Positions 42,302 to 51,268 of a DNA stretch of 64,000 nucleotides are shown in pieces. Source of the DNA: Marinobacterium aestuarii (GTDB lineage: Bacteria > Pseudomonadota > Gammaproteobacteria > Pseudomonadales > Balneatricaceae); contig NZ_CP015839.1 in assembly GCF_001651805.1 (NCBI RefSeq), positions 1,612,001 through 1,676,000 on the forward strand, given 5' to 3'. Below the pieces are notes generated by a model. The model saw only the letters and a program-made list of their open reading frames with translations. It was not told the origin of the DNA and made no database searches. The position numbers and the translations under genes were made by a program. The first letter of the stretch is position 1. Every line of letters starts with the position of its first letter.

Positions 42302-42379
42302 TTGGAGTAGCAGGTTAGAATAGCAGCCTGTCATTTCATCACAGGTGCGGTCGGGGATTCAGTCCCGTCCATTCCGCCA
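42302..42379 (+). pseudogene. Degenerate tRNA-Asp-like sequence 1
   Basis: The segment GGTTAGAATA, CCTGTCA, GTCCCGTCCATTCCGCCA is shared with tRNA-Asp, but the 5' acceptor half no longer pairs with the 3' half. The anticodon arm is enlarged (CCTGT-CATTTCATC-ACAGG, a nine-base loop) and the T-arm reads CGGG-GATTCAGT-CCCG. It is followed by the normal spacer hairpin. Probably a decayed or chimeric tRNA copy inserted as a 114-bp addition to the repeat unit. Confidence 0.7.
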
Positions 42380-42465
42380 CTTTTCGAAGTGGAAGCTTTA
42401 GAAAAATGTAAGCAGCAAGACTTCGTTTCAAAGTGCTGAAGCGTCGTATTAAAGGCCAGCGTTAT

Positions 42466-42541
42466 GGGCGAATAGCTCAGTTGGGAGAGCGTCTGCCTTA
42501 CAAGCAGAGGGTCGGGGGTTCGAACCCCTCTTCGCCCACCA
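42466..42541 (+). tRNA. tRNA-Val (TAC), copy 3
   Basis: Identical to the other copies; anticodon TAC, CCA encoded. Confidence 0.97.
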
Positions 42542-42545
42542 TAAC

Positions 42546-42622
42546 GGAGTGGTAGTTCAGTTGGTTAGAATACCTGCCTGTCACGCAGGGGGTCGCGGGT
42601 TCGAGTCCCGTCCATTCCGCCA
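42546..42622 (+). tRNA. tRNA-Asp (GTC), copy 4
   Basis: Identical to copies 1-3, and like copy 3 it is followed by CTTGCTTTG and the second degenerate tRNA-like stretch. Confidence 0.97.
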
Positions 42623-42658
42623 CTTGCTTTGAGCATGTGGGTAGTTTGAAAGATAGTG

Positions 42659-42736
42659 TTGGGGTAACGGGTTAGAATATCAGCCTGTCATTTCATCACA
42701 GGTGCGGCCGGGGATTCAGTCCTGTCCATACTGCCG
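42659..42736 (+). pseudogene. Degenerate tRNA-Asp-like sequence 2
   Basis: Close relative of the first degenerate copy, with the same enlarged anticodon arm (CCTGT-CATTTCATC-ACAGG) but more changes in the 3' end (CCATACTGCCG instead of CCATTCCGCCA), so the CCA is lost. The flanking spacer has also diverged, which suggests it is the older of the two. Confidence 0.65.
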
Positions 42737-42834
42737 TTTCTAGCGAAGTGGAAATTGTAAAAGACACTCGTGACAAGTGTTGAGAGCAAGACTTTGTTTC
42801 AAAGTGCTGAAACGTCGTATTAAGCCAGCGTTAT

Positions 42835-42910
42835 GGGCGAATAGCTCAGTTGGGAGAGCGTCTGCCTTACAAGCAGAGGGTCGGGGGTTCGAACCCCTCT
42901 TCGCCCACCA
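42835..42910 (+). tRNA. tRNA-Val (TAC), copy 4
   Basis: Identical to the other tRNA-Val copies, although the spacer before it has diverged. Confidence 0.97.
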
Positions 42911-42914
42911 TAAC

Positions 42915-42991
42915 GGAGCGGTAGTTCAGTTGGTTAGAATACCTGCCTGTCACGCAGGGGGTCGCGGGTTCGAGTCCCGTCCGTTCCGCCA
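42915..42991 (+). tRNA. tRNA-Asp (GTC), copy 5
   Basis: Last of the array. It carries the acceptor pair GGAGCGG with CCGTTCC, whereas the four upstream copies have GGAGTGG with CCATTCC: a compensatory change that keeps the stem paired (G-C to A-U). Confidence 0.97.
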
Positions 42992-43013
42992 CTTTTCGAA
43001 GTGGCTTTTTTTT
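42989..43013 (+). terminator. Terminator of the tRNA array
   Basis: CCACTT, loop TTCG, AAGTGG, then C and eight T. The first strand uses the CCA end of the last tRNA. Upstream units carry the same hairpin, but followed by AAGCTTTAGAAAAATG instead of T. Confidence 0.93.
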
Positions 43014-43154
43014 GCCTTTTTTTTGCCAGCTTGCTGATCAGTCGCAGTACTTTCTTGGTCAGTGCGGCTATCATCTTGTCCCGTCCTTTGTGTTTTTGTG
43101 GCTTTTTTCCTTGCGCAGCTTCCCAGTGCGTTTCAATACCCAGCTTGGGTGCCC

Positions 43155-44123
43155 ATGACTCTGCCTCATTTCAATCCTTTTGATTCTGTCGCCGTGCCGG
43201 TTCTACAGCCGTTGCCACTGGAGTTCTATCGCCGTGCTGGCGTCGAGGTCTGGATGTTGCGGCTCGATCAGGTTCATCCGCAGGTCAGCGGCAACAAGTG
43301 GTACAAGTTAAAATACGCGCTGCAGAATCTGATGGAGCGGGGCGAGCGGCGTGTGCTCACTTTTGGCGGAGCCTACTCCAATCATGTGCACGCGCTGGCG
43401 TTTGCAGGCAAGGCTCTGGGTATCGAGACCATTGGCGTGATTCGCGGGGAGCCTGCCTATGCTGCCAATCCGACACTGTCGGATGCCAGGGCCTGGGGCA
43501 TGCAGCTCGAATTCGTGGATCGGGCGACCTACCGAAACAAGCAGGATTCTGCATTTGAGCAGCAGTTGCGCACTCGCCTGGGGGATTTTGGTGTTATTGC
43601 CGAAGGTGGCTTCGGGCCACTGGGGCTGGCGGGGTGTCGCGAAATTTTTGCAGGTCTTGATGGTGTGGCTGGTTTTGATTTGATCTGTGTCGCCGCCGGC
43701 ACCGGGGGGACTATGGCGGGGCTGATTGCGACCAGGCCTGCGTCGAGCCGGCTGCTGGGGTTCTCGGCTCTCAAGGGGGGTGAATTTTTATACGCCGATA
43801 TCGCCGCTTTGCTGCACCAGGCGGGTGAAACTGACCCCGGCGGCTGGGCCCTGCAGCTGGATGCCCATGGCGGCGGTTATGCCCGCACATCGCCATTGCT
43901 GGCGGCATTTATGGCGGTTTTTCAGCACAAGACAGGCGTAGCCCTGGATCCTGTGTATACCGGCAAGATGGTGCTGCGTTTCAATCAGATGGTGGAGCAG
44001 GGCGAGGTTGCCGCGGGCTCCAGGGTGCTGCTAATCCACACCGGTGGTCTGCAGGGGCTTAGAGGAATGGAAAAAACATTGTACGATCAAGGAAGTGCTT
44101 ACCGCGGTGGGCTTCCGCTTTGA
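43155..44123 (+). CDS. 1-aminocyclopropane-1-carboxylate deaminase / D-cysteine desulfhydrase family protein
   Basis: PLP fold type II enzyme, 322 residues. The PLP lysine lies in VSGNKWYKLKYAL, and the family segments LTFGGAYSNHVHALA and CVAAGTGGTMAGLI are intact. Members deaminate ACC or release H2S from D-cysteine; which of the two cannot be told from the motifs visible. The frame is open from 43062, but only the ATG at 43155 (MTLPHFNPFDSV) gives a family-like N-terminus. First gene after the tRNA terminator; nadK follows within 30 nt. Confidence 0.85.
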   Translation: MTLPHFNPFDSVAVPVLQPLPLEFYRRAGVEVWMLRLDQVHPQVSGNKWYKLKYALQNLMERGERRVLTFGGAYSNHVHALAFAGKALGIETIGVIRGEPAYAANPTLSDARAWGMQLEFVDRATYRNKQDSAFEQQLRTRLGDFGVIAEGGFGPLGLAGCREIFAGLDGVAGFDLICVAAGTGGTMAGLIATRPASSRLLGFSALKGGEFLYADIAALLHQAGETDPGGWALQLDAHGGGYARTSPLLAAFMAVFQHKTGVALDPVYTGKMVLRFNQMVEQGEVAAGSRVLLIHTGGLQGLRGMEKTLYDQGSAYRGGLPL

Positions 44124-44151
44124 TCGGTTAGCTTAACAACAGGAAGGTTTG

Positions 44152-45033
44152 ATGGACTATTTTCGCAATGTCGGATTGATCGGGCGCCTTGGCAGCAAGT
44201 CGGTTATTGATACGCTGAAACAGCTGATTCGCTTTCTCAATGACCGCGGGCTCAACACTGTGCTGGATGAGCGCATCTCCGATACGATTCCCGGGCACGG
44301 TCAGCAGACCTGCAAGCAGAAGATGATGGGCGAGATCTGCGATCTGGTGATTGTCGTCGGTGGGGATGGCAGCATGCTGGGGGCAGCCCGGGCGCTGTCA
44401 CCTTCCCATGTGCCGGTGCTGGGCGTGAACCGCGGCAACCTGGGATTTCTGACTGATATATCGCCGGCCGATATCGAGGCCAAGGTCGCCGAAGTGCTGG
44501 AAGGCAAGTACACGGTGGAAAGCCGCTTCCTGCTGGATCTGATCGTCAAGCGCGAAGGTGAGCCCATAGGCGAGGGCACGGCCCTGAACGATATAGTGCT
44601 GCACCCCGGCAAGGCGACGCGCATGATTCAGTTTGAGCTCTTTATTGAGGGGCAGTTTGTCTATACGCAGCGCTCCGATGGTCTAATCGTGGCCACGCCA
44701 ACCGGCTCGACCGCCTATTCACTTTCCGGTGGCGGTCCCATCATGTCGCCCAAGCTGGATGCGCTGGTGCTGGTGCCCATGTTCCCCCATACGCTGTCGA
44801 GTCGTCCGATCGTGGTGGATGGCAACAGCGAGCTCAAGCTGGTGATCAGCGACAACAACAAAACCTATCCCACGGTGTCCTGTGACGGTCAGCTGAGCTT
44901 CAGTCTGGCGCCGGGGGATGTGATCACCATTCACAAAAAGCCGCACAAGCTCAAGTTGCTGCATCCTCTCAATTATGACTTTTACCGTACCTGTCGCGAA
45001 AAGCTCGGGTGGGGGACAAGGCTGGGAGCTTGA
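44152..45033 (+). CDS. nadK: NAD kinase
   Basis: Phosphorylates NAD to NADP. 293 residues, same as E. coli. The GGDGS motif (VVGGDGSMLGAAR) binds the phosphate donor, and the conserved NRGNLGFLTD, ALNDIVLHPG and TPTGSTAYSLSGGGPI segments follow. The frame opens with TTG at 44149, but the ATG at 44152 is better spaced from AGGAAGG. One nucleotide separates its stop from the next gene's GTG, so nadK, the metallophosphatase and the rhomboid gene form an operon. Confidence 0.97.
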   Translation: MDYFRNVGLIGRLGSKSVIDTLKQLIRFLNDRGLNTVLDERISDTIPGHGQQTCKQKMMGEICDLVIVVGGDGSMLGAARALSPSHVPVLGVNRGNLGFLTDISPADIEAKVAEVLEGKYTVESRFLLDLIVKREGEPIGEGTALNDIVLHPGKATRMIQFELFIEGQFVYTQRSDGLIVATPTGSTAYSLSGGGPIMSPKLDALVLVPMFPHTLSSRPIVVDGNSELKLVISDNNKTYPTVSCDGQLSFSLAPGDVITIHKKPHKLKLLHPLNYDFYRTCREKLGWGTRLGA

Positions 45034-45034
45034 T

Positions 45035-46021
45035 GTGTCGGATGTAAAAGGCTTTGATCTCATTGGTGACGTGCATGGCTGCGCCTTCAGTCTGGGCATG
45101 CTGCTGGAGCGTCTGGGGTATCGGCTGGAGCGCGGCGCCTATCGTCACCCCGGGCGCCAGGCGCTCTTTGTCGGTGATATCATCGACCGGGGGCCGCGCA
45201 TCCGCGAGTCGCTGCACCTGGTGCGCAACATGGTGGAGGCTGGTACCGCCCAGGTAGTCATGGGTAATCATGAGTACAATTTCCTCTGCTATTGCACGCC
45301 GGGGCGCCCCGGCTCCGGTCTGGAGTACCTGCGCTCCCATACGTCGCGCCATCACCGGGTGCTGGAAGATACGCTGGATGCCTTTGAGTCCTATCCGCAG
45401 GAGCGCCACGATTTTCTTGCCTGGATCCGGGAGATGCCCATTTTTCTGGAATTCGAGCATTTTCGGGTGATCCACGCCTGCTGGCCCCAGGCGCTGCTGG
45501 ACCGCTTTTCCCTCGAGTACGGCGGTAATCGTATCACCGAGGACTTCCTGCACCGCTCGGTCGATCCTGCCAACTTTGAGTGTGAACTGATGGACCGTGC
45601 GCTGCGTGGGACTCAGATGAAGCTGCCCAATGGCGCGGTTATCACCAGCAAGGACGGTTTTCAGCGGCGCTATTTCCGTACCAAGTTCTGGGCCGAGTCG
45701 GCCGAATGTTACGGTGATGTCGTGTTTCAGCCGGACCCGCTGCCGGACGAAATCGCCGGCATGGCCCTTAGTACCGTTGACCGTGAGCAGTTGTTGCATT
45801 ACGGCGAAGACGAAAAACTGTTGTTTGTCGGGCACTACTGGCGTGATGGCGAGCCGGCTCCCATTACCAGCAATATTGCCTGCCTGGACTACAGTGCGGT
45901 GAAGTTCGGCAAGCTGGTGGCCTATCGCTATGATCATGAAGCGCGCATTGATCCCGCCAAGTTTGTCTGGGTGGATGTTGCCCGCGAAGTGCGCAGGCCT
46001 GAGTCTGGAGATGTTCTGTGA
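45035..46021 (+). CDS. Metallophosphoesterase
   Basis: Calcineurin-type phosphoesterase of 328 residues. Metal-binding motifs in order: GDVHGCAFSL, GDIIDRGPR and GNHEYNF, then RVIHACW and FVGHYW near the C-terminus. It resembles PrpA/ApaH-type serine/threonine or dinucleoside polyphosphate phosphatases; the substrate is unknown. GTG start (VSDVKGFDLIGDVHG) with GGGAG at proper spacing inside the end of nadK. Stop overlaps the rhomboid start (GTGA). Confidence 0.88.
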   Translation: MSDVKGFDLIGDVHGCAFSLGMLLERLGYRLERGAYRHPGRQALFVGDIIDRGPRIRESLHLVRNMVEAGTAQVVMGNHEYNFLCYCTPGRPGSGLEYLRSHTSRHHRVLEDTLDAFESYPQERHDFLAWIREMPIFLEFEHFRVIHACWPQALLDRFSLEYGGNRITEDFLHRSVDPANFECELMDRALRGTQMKLPNGAVITSKDGFQRRYFRTKFWAESAECYGDVVFQPDPLPDEIAGMALSTVDREQLLHYGEDEKLLFVGHYWRDGEPAPITSNIACLDYSAVKFGKLVAYRYDHEARIDPAKFVWVDVAREVRRPESGDVL

Positions 46022-46875
46022 TCAAGTTACTTGAAGTGCCTCTGGCGCAGGACTTGCGCGGTTTTACCGAATGTCTCTGGCAGCAGCGGGTGCCCCATCG
46101 GGTGGTGGAACAGGACGCAGTGCAGGAGCTCTGGGTATCCAGCCGGGTGGATGCAGAGCAGGTACTGACGCTCTACCAGCTCTGGCGCGAAGGGGCAGAT
46201 CTGAGTGCGCTCAAGGCGCCGCGATCAGACGGCGGGAAGCTGGTCAATCTGACCGCATTGCGCCAAAGCTGGCTCAGCCTGCTGCTGATTGTCGCCAGTG
46301 TGCTGGTGTCGCTGCTGGTGGGGTTCGGTGACAATATTGACTGGATGCGCCGTTTTGCGCTGGTGGATTTTCAGGTGCGCGGCGATAGCATCTTTTATGC
46401 AGGGCTCGTGGATACCCTGAGCGGGGGGCAGTTGTGGCGTCTGTTCACGCCCGCGCTTATGCATTTCAGTTTGCCGCATATTCTGTTCAACCTGCTGTGG
46501 GTCTGGGTCGCTGGGCGCGGCATTGAATATCTGCACGGTCGCTGGGCGTTGCTGGGTCTGGTGCTATTTTCGGCGCTGCTATCCAATCTGGCCCAGTTCT
46601 GGGTGAGTGGCCCTATGTTCGGTGGCATGTCGGGTGTGGTGTTCGCGCTGCTGGGCTATGCCTGGTTGTGGGACAGGCGCGCAGGGCGCCCGGCCATAGG
46701 CTTGCCACCGGCCTTGATGGGGCTGATGTTGCTGTGGCTGGTGCTGGGGTTTGCCGGCGTACTGGAATATGTCGGCGTGGGCGCCATTGCCAACACGGCA
46801 CATCTGGCGGGGCTGGTGGCAGGGCTGGTTTGGGCCTTGCTGCGCAGTCTGTTTGCCGCGAAACGCCAGGCCTGA
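46018..46875 (+). CDS. Rhomboid family intramembrane serine protease (GlpG-like)
   Basis: 285 residues: a cytoplasmic N-terminal domain of about 80 residues as in GlpG, then six membrane helices. The catalytic dyad is intact, Ser205 in GGMSGVVFALLG and His262 in TAHLAGLVAGL, with HFSLPHILFNLLW supplying the HxxxN-type loop. Cleaves membrane proteins within the bilayer. GTG start overlapping the stop of the metallophosphoesterase by 4 nt; CTGGAG upstream. Confidence 0.92.
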   Translation: MIKLLEVPLAQDLRGFTECLWQQRVPHRVVEQDAVQELWVSSRVDAEQVLTLYQLWREGADLSALKAPRSDGGKLVNLTALRQSWLSLLLIVASVLVSLLVGFGDNIDWMRRFALVDFQVRGDSIFYAGLVDTLSGGQLWRLFTPALMHFSLPHILFNLLWVWVAGRGIEYLHGRWALLGLVLFSALLSNLAQFWVSGPMFGGMSGVVFALLGYAWLWDRRAGRPAIGLPPALMGLMLLWLVLGFAGVLEYVGVGAIANTAHLAGLVAGLVWALLRSLFAAKRQA

Positions 46876-47013
46876 ACAGTGCCTGTAGCAGCGTGCTTTC
46901 TGCACTCAGTGCTCTCCAGACGGTTCAGCCCCTGTGGCACAGTCTGGTACACTGCGTGCGAATCAGATTGAGTGTCCATCCGCTGGACGGTTAGAGAGTG
47001 TGGAGTCTAGAGA

Positions 47014-47274
47014 ATGAATTACGAACAGTTGATTGAAACCATGACCCCTGAAATGCACCGTTCGCTCAAGCTGGCGGTGGAAATCGGTAAATGGCCCAAC
47101 GGTGAGCGTTTGAGTGAAGAGCAGCGCACCCTCTGTCTGCGTGCGGTAATCGCCTATGACCAAAATCGCCTGCCCGAGTCCGAGCGTACCGGTTTCATTG
47201 ACCGCACCCGGCCTGATGGCGCCCAGCATGGCCGTGACCCGCTGCAGCCCCAGCCCCTTAAAATTCTCAATTAG
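47014..47274 (+). CDS. yeaC: YeaC family protein (DUF1315)
   Basis: 86 residues. Family pattern YEQLIETMTPEMHRSLKLAV followed by EIGKWPNGERLSEEQRTLCL matches E. coli YeaC through the middle helix. Function unknown. It ends 13 nt before the DUF2797 gene, and the two are probably co-transcribed with pepN. Confidence 0.88.
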   Translation: MNYEQLIETMTPEMHRSLKLAVEIGKWPNGERLSEEQRTLCLRAVIAYDQNRLPESERTGFIDRTRPDGAQHGRDPLQPQPLKILN

Positions 47275-47287
47275 GTTTTAATTTTTC

Positions 47288-48118
47288 ATGCAAGTACTGG
47301 CACAGGGCGCCCTGCGCAAGATGCGTACCGGGCTGACCGACGGTCAAGCGCACTATCAGCTGGTCTGTGGTGACCAGACCCTGGCGCTCAATGAGCGGCT
47401 GGGGCAGCAGATCAGCCTCAAGCACCTTGGTGCAATCAATTGCCTGCATTGCGGCAGGAAAACCAAGAAAAGCTTCAGTCAGGGATATTGCTACCCCTGC
47501 TTTACCAAGCTGCCCGAATGCGACAGCTGCATCATGAGCCCGGAAAAGTGCCACTTTCACCTGGGCACCTGCCGCGACCCGTCTTGGGGCGAGCAGTTCT
47601 GTTTCCAGAGCCATATCGTTTATCTCGCCAATTCCTCCGGCATCAAGGTGGGTATTACCCGCGGTACCCAGGTGCCTACGCGCTGGATTGACCAGGGGGC
47701 GGTGCAGGCGCTGCCGATTCTGCGGGTTGATTCGCGCCTGCAGTCCGGGCTCATGGAGCATCTGTTCAAGGATCAGGTGGCGGACAAGACCAACTGGCGC
47801 ACCATGCTCAAGGGCGGTATCCCGCCGCTGGACCTGAAGGCCGAGCGCGACCGGCTGTTCGAGGCCAGCGCGGCGGGTATGGGGGAGCTGGAGCAACGTT
47901 TTGGTCTGCAGGCCGTGCAGCGTCTTGAGGCGGAGGAAGTGACGATCGACTATCCGGTATTGAACTATCCGCTTAAAGTCAGCTCACTGAATCTGGATAA
48001 AACACCCGAAATCAGCGGGCAGCTCCTGGGTATCAAGGGGCAGTACCTGATACTCGACACCGGTGTGATCAACTTGCGCAAATACACCTCCTACGAGGTG
48101 GAATTTCGTTCCGAATAG
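47288..48118 (+). CDS. DUF2797 protein with cysteine-rich N-terminal zinc-binding region
   Basis: 276 residues. The N-terminal third holds a cluster of CxxC pairs (CLHCGRKTKKS, GYCYPCFTKLPECDSC, EKCHFHLGTC), suggesting one or two zinc sites. The centre has a GIY-YIG-like strand pattern (IVYLANSSGIKVGITR) followed by WIDQGA, which may mean a nuclease-like or nucleic-acid binding fold. The function is not established. It precedes pepN by 12 nt. Confidence 0.82.
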   Translation: MQVLAQGALRKMRTGLTDGQAHYQLVCGDQTLALNERLGQQISLKHLGAINCLHCGRKTKKSFSQGYCYPCFTKLPECDSCIMSPEKCHFHLGTCRDPSWGEQFCFQSHIVYLANSSGIKVGITRGTQVPTRWIDQGAVQALPILRVDSRLQSGLMEHLFKDQVADKTNWRTMLKGGIPPLDLKAERDRLFEASAAGMGELEQRFGLQAVQRLEAEEVTIDYPVLNYPLKVSSLNLDKTPEISGQLLGIKGQYLILDTGVINLRKYTSYEVEFRSE

Positions 48119-48130
48119 GATGAAACAGGC

Positions 48131-50758
48131 ATGGCAGAACAACCGCAGGCAATTTATCTCAAGGATTACCAGGTACCGGCATACCTGATAGATACAACTG
48201 AATTGCGTTTTGAGCTGGCGGACGACCAGACGCTGGTGCATTCCAGGCTCAAGGTGCGGCGCAATCCCGAGGCGACTTCGGCACAGGCACCACTTGAGCT
48301 GCACGGGCATGAAAGTCTGGAGCTGTGCCGTCTGGCCATCGACGGCAGGGAGCTGGACGCGGCGGATTACCATCGCGAAGGCGAGCTGCTGACCCTCGCC
48401 CGGGTGCCTGAGCGTTTCGAACTCAGCTGCACCACGCGCATCCACCCGCAGACCAACACTGCGCTTGAAGGGCTCTACCTGTCCGGTGGCATGTACTGCA
48501 CCCAGTGTGAGGCCGAAGGCTTTAGACGCATCACCTTCTACATGGACAGGCCCGACGTGATGTCGGTCTTTACTACCACTGTTGAGGCCGATCAGGCGCG
48601 TTTTCCGGTGCTGCTGTCCAACGGCAACCCTGTAGCGTCCGGCGAAAAGGAGGGGCGTCACTGGGTCACCTGGGAAGACCCCTTCCCCAAGCCTGCCTAC
48701 CTGTTTGCGCTGGTGGCCGGCGATCTTCAGCATATTGAACGCCCCTACAAAACTATGTCCGGGCGCGATGTGTCGCTGCGCATCTTTGCCGAGCCCAAGG
48801 ATCTGGACAAGCTCGATCACGCCATGGACTCGCTGATCAATGCCATGCGCTGGGACGAGGAGGTCTATGGCCGCGAATACGATCTGGATATCTACATGAT
48901 CGTGGCGGTGGACTTCTTCAATATGGGGGCCATGGAGAACAAGGGCCTCAATATCTTCAACACCTCCTGCGTGCTGGCCAGCCCGCAAACCACCACCGAC
49001 GCTGCCTACCTGCGTGTCGAGGGCGTGGTGGCCCATGAGTACTTCCATAACTGGTCGGGCAACCGCGTTACCTGTCGCGACTGGTTCCAGCTGAGCCTGA
49101 AAGAGGGCTTCACGGTATTTCGTGATGCCGAGTTCTCCGCTGACATCAACTCGCGCACCGTCAAGCGCATCGAAGATGTGACCCTGCTGCGTACCGCCCA
49201 GTTTGCCGAAGATTCCGGTCCCATGGCGCACCCGGTGCGCCCGGCATCCTATATTGAAATCTCCAACTTCTATACCCTCACCGTGTACGAGAAGGGTGCC
49301 GAAGTGGTGCGCATGCTGCACACCTTGCTGGGGGCCGAGCTGTTTCGCCGGGGATCTGACCTGTATTTCGAGCGCCATGACGGCCAGGCCGTGACCACCG
49401 ATGATTTTGTCTGTGCCATGGAGGCTGCATCCGGGCGGGATCTGACGCAGTTCCGGCGCTGGTACAGCCAGGCCGGCACGCCGACGCTGCGCATGGCGGA
49501 TGACTATGATGCCGCCACGCAGCAGTATCGCCTGCATGTTGAACAGCAGCTGCCACAAACGCCTGATCAGGTTGAAAAGCTGCCGCTGCATATTCCGCTG
49601 GCGCTGGGCCTGCTGGATGCCAGCGGAGCGGATCTGGCGCTGGCAGAGGGTGCCACGACGCAGGTGCTGGAACTCACCGAGCAGCGTCAGACCTTCGTTT
49701 TCGAACAGATCCCGGTACATCCTGTGCCCTCACTGCTGCGTGGCTTTTCGGCGCCGGTGCGACTGCAGTATCCCTATAGCCGTGATGCGCTGGTGTTTCT
49801 GATGAGTCACGACAGCGATGGTTTCAATCGCTGGGACGCCGGCCAGCGCCTTGCGGTTGAGGTGATTCAGGGGCTGATGGCGCAGTACCGCCAGGGTGAG
49901 GCACTGCAGCTGGACGGTGCGCTGGTGGATGCCTATGCCGCGGTGCTGGACGATGAAAGCCTGGACCCTGCGATGGTGGCCAAGGTGCTGTCGCTGCCCT
50001 CCGAGGCCTACCTGAGCGAGCTTGCCGACTGCATCGATGTTGAAGCGATTCACCTGGCCCGCCAGTTTGCCCGCACTGAGCTTGCGCGGTTGCTGGAAGC
50101 GCCGCTGCAGCGTCGCTACGAGGCGCTGGCACCAACCGGGGTCTACGCGCCTGATGCTGATCAGGTCGCGCGGCGCAGTCTGCGCAATCTGTGCCTGTCC
50201 TATCTTGTGGCGCTGGAGGCGCCGGCGCACCTGGCCCGCGCCCGGGCGCAGTATGATAGCTGCGACAACATGACCGAGCGTCAGGCAGCCCTCAGCCTGA
50301 TCGCCCACTCGGGCTTTGAGACAGATGCCGCTGCCGTGCTGGAGGATTTTTACCAGCGCTACCAGAGTGAAACCCTGGTGGTGAATCAGTGGCTGGCGGT
50401 ACAGGCCTGCGATCCCAAGCCTGGTGCCCTGACGCGCATCAAGGCGCTGATGCAGCACGCGGCCTTTGACCTGCGTAACCCCAACAAGGTGCGCTCGCTG
50501 ATATCGACTTTCTGTGGCATCAATGCCGTGAACTTCCATGACGGCAGCGGGGCAGGGTATGCTTTCCTGGCGGACCGGATCATCGAGATGAATCGGCTGA
50601 ATCCGCAGGTGGCTTCACGCCTGCTGACGCCACTGACGCGCTGGCGCAAATATGACGCGGCGCGGCAGGCACTGATGCAGGCACAACTGCGGCGCATTCT
50701 GGACAGCGGTGAGCTGTCACGGGATGTGTACGAGGTGGTCAGCAAGAGTCTGGGCTGA
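48131..50758 (+). CDS. pepN: Aminopeptidase N
   Basis: M1 family zinc aminopeptidase, 875 residues (870 in E. coli). The exopeptidase motif GAMEN is at 266-270 and the zinc site HEYFH at 302-306 with the downstream Glu in the same helix region. Domain order N-terminal barrel, thermolysin-like catalytic domain, then a helical C-terminal half. Major broad-specificity cytosolic aminopeptidase for peptide turnover. Last gene of the yeaC-DUF2797-pepN group. Confidence 0.97.
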   Translation: MAEQPQAIYLKDYQVPAYLIDTTELRFELADDQTLVHSRLKVRRNPEATSAQAPLELHGHESLELCRLAIDGRELDAADYHREGELLTLARVPERFELSCTTRIHPQTNTALEGLYLSGGMYCTQCEAEGFRRITFYMDRPDVMSVFTTTVEADQARFPVLLSNGNPVASGEKEGRHWVTWEDPFPKPAYLFALVAGDLQHIERPYKTMSGRDVSLRIFAEPKDLDKLDHAMDSLINAMRWDEEVYGREYDLDIYMIVAVDFFNMGAMENKGLNIFNTSCVLASPQTTTDAAYLRVEGVVAHEYFHNWSGNRVTCRDWFQLSLKEGFTVFRDAEFSADINSRTVKRIEDVTLLRTAQFAEDSGPMAHPVRPASYIEISNFYTLTVYEKGAEVVRMLHTLLGAELFRRGSDLYFERHDGQAVTTDDFVCAMEAASGRDLTQFRRWYSQAGTPTLRMADDYDAATQQYRLHVEQQLPQTPDQVEKLPLHIPLALGLLDASGADLALAEGATTQVLELTEQRQTFVFEQIPVHPVPSLLRGFSAPVRLQYPYSRDALVFLMSHDSDGFNRWDAGQRLAVEVIQGLMAQYRQGEALQLDGALVDAYAAVLDDESLDPAMVAKVLSLPSEAYLSELADCIDVEAIHLARQFARTELARLLEAPLQRRYEALAPTGVYAPDADQVARRSLRNLCLSYLVALEAPAHLARARAQYDSCDNMTERQAALSLIAHSGFETDAAAVLEDFYQRYQSETLVVNQWLAVQACDPKPGALTRIKALMQHAAFDLRNPNKVRSLISTFCGINAVNFHDGSGAGYAFLADRIIEMNRLNPQVASRLLTPLTRWRKYDAARQALMQAQLRRILDSGELSRDVYEVVSKSLG

Positions 50759-50842
50759 CACAAGACCGCGATGGCAGGGTTGGTTATACTGCCAGACATT
50801 GTTTAGCAGCACATATCCAAGAAATACTCAGGGATGCATTAG

Positions 50843-51229
50843 ATGGAAAGATTGCTTTCAAGCCACGACAAGTTCGATTTGCAACAGAACTATCGTCGCT
50901 ACCTCAAGTTCCGGGACCAGCGCGAAGACGCCAACCGGGCCATGCAAATCGCCAAGGCAAGCCGGGTTTGGGTCGCCGGTGTCGTGACACTGCTGTTCGC
51001 GCTGGCGTCTGATTTCTTTCTGGGAGCTTCGGCTGCGCTCTTTGGTCTGTATTTTTACCGGCTGCTGATGGCGCGCATGAAGACCAGCCAGGCGGATGAA
51101 GGCTGTGAGGATACGGATCGCTGGTTCGCCTCCAAGGGACTCAAGTTTGAAGGCCGCATTCTGTACTTTCGTGATGACAAGATGCTTGAGCATCCGCTGG
51201 ATCCGTTTGACGACGGTATTTACAAGTAA
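50843..51229 (+). CDS. Hypothetical membrane protein, 128 residues
   Basis: Charged N-terminal helix (1-40, MERLLSSHDKFDLQQNYRRY), two close hydrophobic helices (about 44-62 and 62-78) and a soluble tail with LKFEGRILYFRDDKMLEHPL. I do not recognise a family. It lies between pepN and an AlbA_2 protein on the same strand. Confidence 0.7.
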   Translation: MERLLSSHDKFDLQQNYRRYLKFRDQREDANRAMQIAKASRVWVAGVVTLLFALASDFFLGASAALFGLYFYRLLMARMKTSQADEGCEDTDRWFASKGLKFEGRILYFRDDKMLEHPLDPFDDGIYK

Positions 51230-51268
51230 TAGTGCCGCTGTACTTTTTCCGGGAATTCGCATGAGACG

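Noticed and set aside
41703-43013. Regular repeats that could be taken for a CRISPR array
   Set aside because: The repeats are tRNA genes with their spacers; unit lengths are 243-369 bp.
47984-49720. 578-codon minus-strand frame covering half of pepN
   Set aside because: Antisense to an unambiguous PepN; no domain recognisable.
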